The position numbers and the translations under genes were made by a program. The notes under the pieces were generated by a model. It was given only the letters and a program-made list of their open reading frames with translations, was not told the origin of the DNA and ran no database searches. A stretch of DNA of 15,679 bases, taken from assembly GCA_017743585.1 (NCBI GenBank), contig JAGHYP010000031.1, forward strand, positions 1 through 15,679, read 5' to 3'. Below, piece by piece: positions 7,621 through 14,609 of this stretch (positions are counted from its first letter, which is position 1; each line of letters opens with the position of its first letter). The DNA comes from Chloroflexota bacterium. GTDB lineage: Bacteria > Chloroflexota > Anaerolineae > Aggregatilineales > UBA2796.

Positions 7621-7775
7621 CTAAGCGGCGCACACATTATCAATGCTCAATCAATGCTCACATACTTGCTGCGCTCCACGTTGCTGAACGAGCGGTCAAG
7701 CATCACGCACGGCTGCTGCAGGCGACCTAGCTTGCCATACAGCGCGTGGTCGCTCGGCAGCGAGACGAACCCAGA
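7621..7775 (-). pseudogene. fragment of a LacI-family transcriptional regulator
   Basis: On the minus strand 7647-7775 reads SGFVSLPSDHALYG, then KLGRLQQPCVMLDRSF and SNVERSKYVSID, then stop. This pattern (G-hydrophobic-3, S.., L..L...P-hydrophobic-hydrophobic-LDR, then YVSIDN) is the central effector-binding part of LacI/GalR regulators. The frame is broken by an exact tandem duplication of TGAGCATTGAT (7639-7660). Deleting one copy makes the reading continue as YVSIDNVCAA before a stop at 7621, restoring the family's conserved DN. There is no DNA-binding domain: an in-frame stop lies at 7815-7817 and I see no HTH before the mannosidase gene. It sits, in the same orientation, between that gene and the sugar operon, where a local repressor gene would be expected. 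The assignment is by eye on about 50 residues. Confidence 0.6.
7639..7660. repeat. perfect 11-bp tandem duplication
   Basis: ATCAATGCTCA occurs twice head to tail (7639-7649 and 7650-7660, plus strand). It lies in the regulator fragment; because 11 is not a multiple of three it shifts the frame, and removing one copy joins the SID codons to an Asn codon. This points to a slippage or replication duplication after the gene existed. Confidence 0.95.
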
Positions 7776-7791
7776 GTCACTCTCTGAAGGA

Positions 7792-7801
7792 AGAGCGCTC
7801 T
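7792..7801. promoter_or_regulatory. palindrome, candidate operator of the sugar operon
   Basis: AGAGCGCTCT is a perfect 10-bp palindrome with the central CG and flanking A/T arrangement (A.CG.T) seen in LacI-family operators. It lies about 10-20 bp downstream of the predicted transcription start. A second AGCGCT core (7834-7839) lies inside the promoter spacer, 40 bp centre to centre. AGCGCT is a frequent word in this GC-rich sequence, so this is suggestive only. Confidence 0.35.
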
Positions 7802-7818
7802 CAAGGCGTTGCGCTCAG

Positions 7819-7845
7819 TTTATAGTAGTCCGCAGCGCTTGTCAA
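7819..7845 (-). promoter_or_regulatory. candidate strong promoter of the sugar transporter operon
   Basis: The minus strand carries a perfect TTGACA (7840-7845) and TATAAA (7819-7824, 5/6 to TATAAT) separated by 15 bp. The spacing is short of the optimal 17, but the boxes are the best in the window. Transcription would begin near 7812 and give a leader of about 310 nt. The 414-bp gap between the mannosidase stop (7914) and the binding-protein start (7499) also contains the regulator fragment, two dyads and an orphan Shine-Dalgarno sequence. Confidence 0.5.
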
Positions 7846-7913
7846 GGGAATCGGTTAAAGAGAAATTTGAGACCTAGACTCGCACAGCGGACGCGCTTCG
7901 GTTTGTTTGAAGG

Positions 7914-10394
7914 CTACGCGCCGCCGCCGCTACGGCTGCCCAGATGCCACAGCGCGACCCGCTGCCCATGCCCCGCGCTCACAAGGCGCACCACTTGCGG
8001 ATCATCGGGCAGCAAATCGAGCATGTTGTCGTCCCAGCGCGCCTCAGGGTCTTCCGCCGCCAGCCACACGCCGCGCACAGGACGATCTGCCCTGACCTGA
8101 TAGCATCCCTCGCCCAACGGCGTCAGCTGAACCTGCGCGGCGCTATAGTCGGCGCTGTGCGGCGGCTCAGGGAAGCGCGCCGCGCGCGCGATGACCCGCT
8201 CAGCTTGCTGCAGGCGCGCCCCCCAGATGCATGGCGCAGCGCTCGGCGCCTCGCGCGCGAGCAGCCGCGTCACTTGATTGGCGCCGATCTGCACCACTTG
8301 GCGCGTCTGATCGAGCAACTCGCCGTCCAGCGACCAGCAAGCAAGCGTCAGCGTCGCCTCAATCGGCTCAAGTGTGTGATTGGACGCCCAGCAGGTCACG
8401 CTCTGCCCTTCTGCGCTCAAAATCAGCGCCAAGGGCGCCAATGCGCGCTTGACGCGGTAGTAGGCAGGCTTAGGACGCAGGTAGTAATCCACAAGCGACC
8501 AGCTGATGGCAGGGTAGCAATCGTTCAGCTGCCAGATCAGCGCGCCGCCGATGGCGCGCCTACGCTCGCCGCGCCAACCGAGCCGCCAGCCTTCGTAAGC
8601 GGCAGCCGCAGCCTCAGCTTGCACAAACTGCGTCAGGTAGATGTACTCAGGCAGCGCCTCAGCGCGCCCGACGTTGCGCTCAAGGTAGTGATTCAAGCGC
8701 AGCTCGCCATCGGTCGCCTTGTTGTGATAGCGCAGCGCGGCGCTCTCCAGCGTCCGATCTTCAGGCGGGCAAAACGCCTCGATGGTCGGCAAGTTAGGCA
8801 GCGCTTGCATCCCGAATTCGCTGACGAAGCGCCCGCTGTAGCGCGGATAGTCCTGATAGTCCGCCATAGCGCCATGCCAAATATCCCACGTATGCCTATC
8901 GCCGACCGTCTGATCGAGGACGCTCGCGCCGCCGTAAGGGCTGCCCGGCCAGTACGGGCGAGTCGGGTCAAGTTCAGCGCAGATGCGCGGCAACAGCCGC
9001 TCATAAATTTCGCGCGCCGGGAACGCCGTCTGCCTGAAGTCGCCGTCAAAGCTCGGATCGTACGCGTTCAGCGACTCGACAATTTGATAGTCCTCATTGT
9101 TGCCGCACCACAGCGCAAGGCAGGCGTAGTGCCGCAGGCGCTTCACCTGTGCGATAGCCTCGGCGCGCACATTTTCCAGAAATTCATCGTGCGCAGGATA
9201 CATGCCGCAGGCAAACATGAAATCCTGCCAGACAAGCAAGCCAAGCTCGTCGCACAGCTCATAGAAAGCGTCGTCCTCATAGATTCCGCCGCCCCAGACT
9301 CGCAACATGCGCATGTTCGCCGCCGCCGCCAATTGCAGCCACTCCCTGTAGCGCTCTGCTGTCAGGCGCGGCGTGAAGCAATCGGCAGGGATCCAGTTGG
9401 CGCCGCCGCAAAAGATCGGGATGCGGTTGACCTCAAAGTAGAACGATGTGCCTGCTTCATCCTCGAGCGGCGCCTGCACAAGGCGCAGATCGCGGATGCC
9501 GATGCGCATCTTGCGCCGATCCAGCACGCCCGCCGCGCCGATCAGCTCGACGGCAACCCGATAGCGCGCTTGCTGACCGTAACCGCGCGGATACCACAGG
9601 CGCGGCGCATCGAGCGCAAAAGTGTGCTGCGCGGCAGAATGACTCAGCGCCACTTGCACGGACTCGATCAGGGCGTCACTCGGATCGTAGAGCGCAAGGC
9701 GCACTGACTCCGCCGCGCCTTCCACCTGAACCGTCGTCTTCAGATCGGCGTGCGCGAGGTCTTCGCTCAGCGTCGGCTGGATGTGCAGCTCAGCCAGACG
9801 CGCTGTGTAAGCTTCCACATATGCAGGTCGCCAGATGCCTGCGGTCAGCAGCGTCGGCCCCCAATCCCAGCCGTAGTGATATTGCGCCTTGCGGACGTAG
9901 ACGCGGCTCGGATCGCCGTTCCAAACGGCGCGCGCTCCGTAACGCGCCTCAAGCGCCTTGCCGCGCCGCAACGCCGACTCAAAGCGTATGGCGAGCCGAT
10001 TCTCGCCTTCGCGCGCCTGCGCCTTGATCGAAACGCGCTGCGGCACGAACATATTCTGGCTGCTCAAAAGATGCACGCCGTTCAAATAGACTTCGGCGAA
10101 GGTATCCAAGCCTTCGAAGCATAGATCGAGATATGGCGCGCGCAGCTGCTCAGTGCGCAGCACGAAGACGCACTCATACAGCCAATCGGTCTCGCCGATC
10201 CACTGCACAGCCGCTTCATTCAGGCCGAAGAACGGGTCAGGAATCCGCCCGTTGCGCAAGAGATCGAGATGCACACAGCCGGGCAGCTGCGCAGGCAACC
10301 AGTCTTCCTCTGCTTCGAGCGCGCTGTGCAGGTCGGATTCGGGCGCGATCGCCTTGAAGCGCGCGCGGTCAAGTGAAATGCGCTGCGTCAACAT
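7914..10394 (-). CDS. GH2 family beta-mannosidase
   Basis: This enzyme removes terminal beta-D-mannose from manno-oligosaccharides or N-glycan cores. The 826-residue length and domain order fit bacterial beta-mannosidases: an N-terminal jelly-roll (about 1-200; LPGCVHLDLL and GLDTFAEVYLNG), an immunoglobulin-like domain (about 200-310), a TIM barrel (about 315-650) and C-terminal beta domains. Within the barrel are RVWGGGIYEDDAFYELCDE (365-383) and WQDFMFACGMYP (389-400), both typical of the family. The acid/base is E434 in WCGNNED and the nucleophile E526 in SEFGMQALP. There is no signal peptide, so it is cytoplasmic. The ATG at 10394 lies three bases after the end of the broken pepF reading, with AGAGGA a few bases upstream, so the two were probably one transcript. 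It is transcribed toward the ABC operon and shares its likely substrate. Confidence 0.93.
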   Translation of the reverse strand: MLTQRISLDRARFKAIAPESDLHSALEAEEDWLPAQLPGCVHLDLLRNGRIPDPFFGLNEAAVQWIGETDWLYECVFVLRTEQLRAPYLDLCFEGLDTFAEVYLNGVHLLSSQNMFVPQRVSIKAQAREGENRLAIRFESALRRGKALEARYGARAVWNGDPSRVYVRKAQYHYGWDWGPTLLTAGIWRPAYVEAYTARLAELHIQPTLSEDLAHADLKTTVQVEGAAESVRLALYDPSDALIESVQVALSHSAAQHTFALDAPRLWYPRGYGQQARYRVAVELIGAAGVLDRRKMRIGIRDLRLVQAPLEDEAGTSFYFEVNRIPIFCGGANWIPADCFTPRLTAERYREWLQLAAAANMRMLRVWGGGIYEDDAFYELCDELGLLVWQDFMFACGMYPAHDEFLENVRAEAIAQVKRLRHYACLALWCGNNEDYQIVESLNAYDPSFDGDFRQTAFPAREIYERLLPRICAELDPTRPYWPGSPYGGASVLDQTVGDRHTWDIWHGAMADYQDYPRYSGRFVSEFGMQALPNLPTIEAFCPPEDRTLESAALRYHNKATDGELRLNHYLERNVGRAEALPEYIYLTQFVQAEAAAAAYEGWRLGWRGERRRAIGGALIWQLNDCYPAISWSLVDYYLRPKPAYYRVKRALAPLALILSAEGQSVTCWASNHTLEPIEATLTLACWSLDGELLDQTRQVVQIGANQVTRLLAREAPSAAPCIWGARLQQAERVIARAARFPEPPHSADYSAAQVQLTPLGEGCYQVRADRPVRGVWLAAEDPEARWDDNMLDLLPDDPQVVRLVSAGHGQRVALWHLGSRSGGGA

Positions 10395-10397
10395 CGG

Positions 10398-10716
10398 TCA
10401 TCCTCTCTGAAGTTCCACTGTCAGCGCCTCGAGGTCGCTGACCATATCCTCGATGATTTGCAAGCCCTGATGCCAAAGACTCGGATCAGTTTAGATCGAC
10501 GCCTGCCTTGGCGAGGATGTTCTCAGGCGCATCCGAGCCGCCCGCTGAGAGTACCTCAAAATAGCGCGGCACGAAAGACGCACGATAACGCTCCGCGAAG
10601 CGCTCGGCTTGCGCCTGCAGCTCGGCAAGGTCGCGCGCAATGGCAGGATCGTCAGGTTGCGCATAGAAGATGCTCAAATCCCAAAAGACTCGCTCTGCTC
10701 CAGTCGGCTGCTTCAT
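10398..10716 (-). pseudogene. pepF: oligoendopeptidase F (M3 family) relic with large internal deletion and frameshift
   Basis: Starting at ATG 10716 the frame reads MKQPTGAERVFWDLSIFYA and PDDPAIARDLAELQAQAERF, the typical start of M3-family oligoendopeptidase F. At about 10574-10582 it jumps to FVPRYFEVLSAGGSDAPE and ILAKAGVDL, which is the extreme C-terminus of the same family. About 500 residues are missing, including the whole HExxH zinc-peptidase core. The frame then ends at 10486-10488. One base earlier or later in CTAAAC, the reading continues as TDPSLWHQGL and IIEDMVSDLEAL to a stop at 10398-10400, the expected tail. So there are two lesions: the deletion and a +1 frameshift. A short CGTGC direct repeat flanks the junction. 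An intact gene would be about 1.8 kb. No peptidase activity can remain. The longer reading from TTG 10761 has no family similarity in its first 15 codons. Confidence 0.85.
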
Positions 10717-10760
10717 GGAAAACTCGGCTTCCTCAAGCTCGGTCAAAGCGCATCGGCTCA

Positions 10761-10789
10761 AGCATATCGCGCATTGGTGTTCATCTAAA
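10761..10789 (-). promoter_or_regulatory. candidate promoter of the pepF relic and beta-mannosidase
   Basis: TTTAGA (10784-10789, 4/6) and TATGCT (10761-10766, 4/6) are 17 bp apart on the minus strand. Transcription from near 10754 would cover the relic and the mannosidase. The -10 hexamer TATGCT is the same as in the candidate promoter near 14563. The match is modest. Confidence 0.3.
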
Positions 10790-10795
10790 GCAAAA

Positions 10796-10816
10796 TTCGG
10801 TCAAAATCTGACCGAA
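10796..10816. promoter_or_regulatory. perfect 8-bp inverted repeat in the divergent intergenic region
   Basis: TTCGGTCA (10796-10803) and TGACCGAA (10809-10816) form a perfect dyad around a 5-bp spacer. It lies 80 bp before the YyaL-like gene and just upstream of the candidate promoter of the opposite transcript, a good place for a regulator. A further half-like TCGGTCAAA occurs at 10739-10747. The region to 10896 also has a CAAAATC/GATTTTG inverted pair and is clearly more AT-rich than the genes; no ORF of interest is present. Confidence 0.5.
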
Positions 10817-10896
10817 GACGAGCGCTTGCCGATTTTGCTCGCTCGGATCGAAAATTGTGAGAGATTCTTGCTTTTTCAGGGAGAGGACGGTCTAGG

Positions 10897-12954
10897 ATGA
10901 ACCGCTTGCAACACGCGCGCTCGCCTTATCTGCGCCAACACGCCACCAATCCTGTGGATTGGTACGAATGGGGCGCGGAAGCCTTCGCGGCGGCGCGCCA
11001 ACAGGATAAGCCGATCTTGCTCAGCGTCGGCTACAGCGCCTGCCACTGGTGTCACGTCATGGCGCATGAATCCTTTGAGGATCAGGAGACGGCGGCGATC
11101 ATGAACCGCGACTTCGTGAACATCAAAGTGGATCGCGAGGAGCGCCCTGACGTGGACGATATCTACATGCGGGCGACACAAATCTTCACGCGCGGGCATG
11201 GCGGCTGGCCGATGACCGTCTTCTTAACGCCTGAGGGCAAGCCGTTCCATGCTGGCACTTACTATCCGAAGGAAGCGGGGCGCGGCATGCCGTCCTTCAA
11301 GCAGATTTTGGCAGCTGTCAGCAACGCTTGGCGCAATCGGCGGCAGCAAGTCTATCAAGTCGCGGAGCAAGTGACCGAAGGGCTGCAGCACGATCTGCTC
11401 GGCATCGGCGAATCGGACGCCTCGCTGGACGCCGCGCTCTTGGAGAGCGCCGTGCGCGCTGCCCTGCGCGATTTCGATCCCGTCTACGGCGGACTCTCGC
11501 GCGGGCAGCCGAAATTCCCCACGCCGACGAACTACGAGTTCTTGCTGAGCATGACGCGCTACCTATCCGATGAAGAGTTGCGCCGAAGGGCGCTGCATGC
11601 CGTCACGTTCACGCTCAGAAAGATGGCCTGCGGCGGCATTTACGATCAGATCGGCGGCGGTTTCCATCGCTATAGCGTGGATCGGATGTGGCTAGTGCCG
11701 CACTTTGAGAAGATGCTGTACGATAACGCGCAGCTCAGTCGGCTGTATTTGCACGCTTGGCAGGCCACTGGCGAGCCGTTTTTCAAGCGCATTGCCGAGG
11801 AGACTTACGACTACCTGCTGCGCGAGATGCAGAGCGCTGAGGAAGGCGGCTTCTACAGCTCGACCGATGCCGATAGCGAGGGCGAAGAGGGCAAATTCTT
11901 CGTGTGGAGCCTCGAAGAGCTGCGCGAGGCGCTGCCGCCTGAGATCGCTGAGACGGCGATCGCCTATTGGGACGTGACTGAGCGCGGCAACTTTGAAGGG
12001 CGCAACATCCTGCACGTGCCTGCCGAGCCGAGCAGCGTGGCGCTCAAGCTCGGCATCGCGCTCGAGACGCTAGAGAGTCACATCGCGCAGGCGCGCCGCA
12101 TTTTGCGCCTCAAACGTCTGGAGCGCACTGCCCTGCCCCGCGATGAGAAAATCTTGACGGCTTGGAACGGCATGACGATCGCCAGTCTGGCTGAGGCAGC
12201 GCGCGCGCTAGGGCGCTCTGATTGTCGCCAAGCTGCCGTGCGCGCCGCCAACTTCATCCTCGACGCGTTGAGCCAAAATGGGCGCTTGCTGCGAAGCTAC
12301 AAAGATGGTCACGCGCAATTCAACGGCTATCTTGAAGACTACGCTTGCCTGATCGATGGTTTGCTGCAGCTCTATCAGACGACCTTCGAGCCGCGCTGGC
12401 TGGACAAAGCCATTGCGCTGACCGAGACGGTCTTGACTCATTTCAGGGCGGCGGACGGCGGCTTCTACGATACGAGCGACGATCACGAGGTGCTGATCGC
12501 GCGCCCGCGCAACTTGCAAGATAACGCCATGCCGAGCGGCAACAGCCTGTTCGCCAAGACGCTGCTGCAATTGGCGGCCTACACTGGCGAGCTGAACTAC
12601 GTCCAAACCGCAGAGGCGACCATCAAGCCTTTGGCGGGCGCCATGCGCGGGTATCCGCTTGCCTTTGGCGAGATGCTGAGCGCGGCGCGCCTGCTGGTGT
12701 ACGGTGTGCAGGAAGTCGCGATCATCGGCGCGCCTGAAGCGCCCGAGACGCGCGCGCTGCTGGACGTGGTGCAGCGCGGCTACTATCCAAATGCAGTGGT
12801 AGCGCACGCCGCCGATGCCTCTGAGACGTTCCCCCCGCTCTTGGCAGGGCGGGCGCTGCTGAATGCGCTGCCAACTGCCTATGTGTGCCGTCAATTCACC
12901 TGTCATTTGCCTGTGAACGCGCCCGAGGCGTTGCGCGAGCAGCTGGAGCGCTGA
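10897..12954 (+). CDS. thioredoxin-fold DUF255 protein, YyaL/SPATA20 family
   Basis: This 685-residue cytoplasmic protein belongs to the widespread YyaL/spermatogenesis-associated protein 20 family, whose cellular role is not settled. The N-terminal thioredoxin-like domain (about 1-165) begins with the signature NRLQHARSPYLRQHATNPVDW. It carries a redox CxxC, C49-H-W-C52 in SACHWCHVM, then NIKVDREERPDVD and GGWP with the thioredoxin cis-proline position (102-105). The rest (about 180-680) is an alpha/alpha-barrel region like that of N-acylglucosamine 2-epimerases, with the family segments GGIYDQIGGGFHRYSVD, PHFEKMLYDNAQL, DADSEGEEGKF and DNAMPSGNS. Length is normal. It is the only plus-strand gene here, divergent from pepF/mannosidase and convergent with the GH gene. 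A GGGAGAGG lies about 13 bases before the ATG, with AGG adjacent to it. Confidence 0.95.
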   Translation: MNRLQHARSPYLRQHATNPVDWYEWGAEAFAAARQQDKPILLSVGYSACHWCHVMAHESFEDQETAAIMNRDFVNIKVDREERPDVDDIYMRATQIFTRGHGGWPMTVFLTPEGKPFHAGTYYPKEAGRGMPSFKQILAAVSNAWRNRRQQVYQVAEQVTEGLQHDLLGIGESDASLDAALLESAVRAALRDFDPVYGGLSRGQPKFPTPTNYEFLLSMTRYLSDEELRRRALHAVTFTLRKMACGGIYDQIGGGFHRYSVDRMWLVPHFEKMLYDNAQLSRLYLHAWQATGEPFFKRIAEETYDYLLREMQSAEEGGFYSSTDADSEGEEGKFFVWSLEELREALPPEIAETAIAYWDVTERGNFEGRNILHVPAEPSSVALKLGIALETLESHIAQARRILRLKRLERTALPRDEKILTAWNGMTIASLAEAARALGRSDCRQAAVRAANFILDALSQNGRLLRSYKDGHAQFNGYLEDYACLIDGLLQLYQTTFEPRWLDKAIALTETVLTHFRAADGGFYDTSDDHEVLIARPRNLQDNAMPSGNSLFAKTLLQLAAYTGELNYVQTAEATIKPLAGAMRGYPLAFGEMLSAARLLVYGVQEVAIIGAPEAPETRALLDVVQRGYYPNAVVAHAADASETFPPLLAGRALLNALPTAYVCRQFTCHLPVNAPEALREQLER

Positions 12955-12986
12955 ACAACTCACTGAACAAGAGCAACTCGCTGATT

Positions 12987-13028
12987 AAGAGAGAAAAATA
13001 TGAGCGGATCGTGGCGATCCGCTCATAT
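12987..13028 (-). terminator. intrinsic terminator of the secreted GH-A gene
   Basis: A perfect 14-bp inverted repeat (12998-13011 with 13015-13028) closes a 3-nt loop. On the minus strand it is followed by TTTTTCTCTC, a good T tract, and it begins about 20 nt after the stop at 13049. It therefore ends the minus-strand transcript. The plus-strand YyaL-like gene converges on it and ends at 12954; without a T tract on that side its use there is doubtful, though the stem could still protect that 3' end. Confidence 0.92.
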
Positions 13029-13048
13029 CGCTCACGCGAATGTGTGGC

Positions 13049-14497
13049 TCACGGCATGACCGAGCCGAGCGTGGCGCAGGCAGGGCAAGCGCCGCCGGGA
13101 CGGATGATCGCATAGCCGGCCGTTGGGTCAGTGCCTGCGAAGAATGGGAAGTCCACGTTCCAGACGATCATCAAGCGCACGCGCCCGCTGCGCGCCGAGA
13201 GGACAGCCGCCTCTGCCAGCCATTGCGCCTGCTGCGCGACGGTCACGTTTTGCGCCCAAGCGAAGCCGGCCGGCAGTGTGCCGTAGCCTTCCGGCGAGAG
13301 GTAGCCTAGCTCAGTGAAGCACGCCTGCTTGCCAGGGAAGGCTGCCAGAGCGCGGTTCAGCTGCGTGAGGAAATAGCGCGTCGGATAGTTATCGCGCGGA
13401 TCGCCGCTCGTCTGGTTCGGGCTGACGATGCCTTCGTTATAATGCACGCCGACGCAATCCAAGTATTGTGCGGCGCCTGCTTGTGCCATCTCCATCATGT
13501 AGACATCATCGTTCCAGTAGGCAGCGGTCTTGCCGCCAGGGCCTGCGGCGCCGGTCGGGGCAGGCGCGCCGCTGATGACGAGCGTGTTCGGATTGCGCGC
13601 TTTGATGGCGTTGTAGGCTTTCGCCAACAGCTCGACGTACCTAGCGGGATTGATCTGACCGTGCGGCCACTCGCGGTCGAGGTTCATCTCATTCCAGACC
13701 TCGATGCCATCGGCGCCGGCGGCCGCTAGCTCTGCCACGTAACCCGCATATTGATCGAAGAAGCCGGGCGCCAAGATATCCTCAGGCTTGCCGACCACTG
13801 AGAGCAGAATCTTGAAGCCATTCGCCTTCGCCGCTGCGATGTGACCGAAGGCTGCGCCATCGCCTGGGCGCACTTGCCTTTTCACCCAGCGCATCTTCGC
13901 TTGCCTCATGGCGTTGATGGTGCCCGCGTTGAGATCCAGCACATGACCGCCCAGCTCGAAGCCGCCGCCTGCCGCCGAGCCTGAGGCAGGTGGTGGCAAG
14001 TTGCCGCCGCTAGGCGCCGTGCCTGCAATGCCGCAGTCGTATACGCGCTGCAAGTCATAGGTGACGCGGATATCGTAGCGATTGGGATTGCCAAGCGGCT
14101 GAATGATGAACTGATAGCCAGCGGTATTGCCCTTGATAACCGTCTCGCCTGGGGGCGGCGGGCAGCCGAGCGCGCTATCAGGGAAGAGCGCCAATTCCCA
14201 CGTCCAGCTGGTCACGTAGCGCAGATTGGCGTTGATCTTGCGCGAAAGGTAGTTGCGCGCCACGTTGAACGCTTGCCACTCGCGCGGCGCGACCGTTGCC
14301 TCGGCCGCAGGCGGCGCCGTGGGCGTCGGCATCATAGGCGGCGCGCCGCCAATCGGCGTTGCCGTCACAATGATGATAATAGGCGTCAATGTTGGACTTT
14401 GGGCGCTCGTCGTGCCGGCTGCAGGCAAGCTGAACAGCACTAGAGCGATGCAACAAGCCGCCAGCAGCGCCACAAATTTGCTCACTCTCAAGGCCAT
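13049..14497 (-). CDS. secreted clan GH-A hydrolase-like protein with W/DSxLGCP domain
   Basis: The 482-residue product starts with a signal peptide (MALRVSK, then a hydrophobic stretch to about residue 33, TSAQS) and a Pro/Thr-rich linker (about 35-70). A small domain at about 72-157 holds TWELALFPDSALGCPPPGE and GYQFIIQPLGN, ending at C155. It resembles a short domain common in secreted bacterial proteins with the pattern W.DSSLGCP.PG; C112 and C155 could form a disulfide. After a glycine/proline linker, a TIM barrel like GH5/GH39 runs from about 178. Its acid/base candidate is E270 in IEVWNEMN and its nucleophile candidate E396 in CFTELGY, with GVHYNEG between. The C-terminus has CPAC (471-474). 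I chose ATG 14497 because GGAG lies nine bases before it and a signal peptide follows; the frame upstream to 14659 overlaps the preceding gene. The substrate is unknown. Confidence 0.8.
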   Translation of the reverse strand: MALRVSKFVALLAACCIALVLFSLPAAGTTSAQSPTLTPIIIIVTATPIGGAPPMMPTPTAPPAAEATVAPREWQAFNVARNYLSRKINANLRYVTSWTWELALFPDSALGCPPPPGETVIKGNTAGYQFIIQPLGNPNRYDIRVTYDLQRVYDCGIAGTAPSGGNLPPPASGSAAGGGFELGGHVLDLNAGTINAMRQAKMRWVKRQVRPGDGAAFGHIAAAKANGFKILLSVVGKPEDILAPGFFDQYAGYVAELAAAGADGIEVWNEMNLDREWPHGQINPARYVELLAKAYNAIKARNPNTLVISGAPAPTGAAGPGGKTAAYWNDDVYMMEMAQAGAAQYLDCVGVHYNEGIVSPNQTSGDPRDNYPTRYFLTQLNRALAAFPGKQACFTELGYLSPEGYGTLPAGFAWAQNVTVAQQAQWLAEAAVLSARSGRVRLMIVWNVDFPFFAGTDPTAGYAIIRPGGACPACATLGSVMP

Positions 14498-14506
14498 TCG
14501 TACCCA

Positions 14507-14510
14507 CTCC
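14507..14510 (-). promoter_or_regulatory. ribosome binding site deciding the start of the GH-A gene
   Basis: GGAG nine bases before the ATG at 14497 supports the shorter protein, which begins directly with a signal peptide, over the longer open frame that would run into the preceding coding region. Confidence 0.6.
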
Positions 14511-14562
14511 ACACGGATTTGTTGCCAGATTGTGCTCGCGTTACATCTCGCAGCAGTGGCAT

Positions 14563-14591
14563 AGCATACCCGCAAAGCAAGCGCCTGTCCA
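14563..14591 (-). promoter_or_regulatory. candidate promoter of the secreted GH-A gene
   Basis: In the 112-bp gap before this gene TGGACA (14586-14591, 5/6 to TTGACA) is 17 bp from TATGCT (14563-14568, 4/6 to TATAAT) on the minus strand. The predicted leader is about 60 nt. It would let the hydrolase be transcribed apart from the C39/TPR gene. Confidence 0.45.
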
Positions 14592-14609
14592 GTCTGCGTA
14601 CGAGAATCG

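Noticed and set aside
7944..9707. Plus-strand open frame of 587 codons opposite the beta-mannosidase gene
   Set aside because: The minus strand encodes a complete GH2 enzyme with all catalytic motifs. The plus frame is Arg/Ala-rich with no recognisable domain, as expected from a GC-rich gene read backwards.
10486..10761. A 91-residue novel small protein
   Set aside because: Its two halves are the ends of oligoendopeptidase F, and the true tail continues in another frame, so it is a pseudogene.
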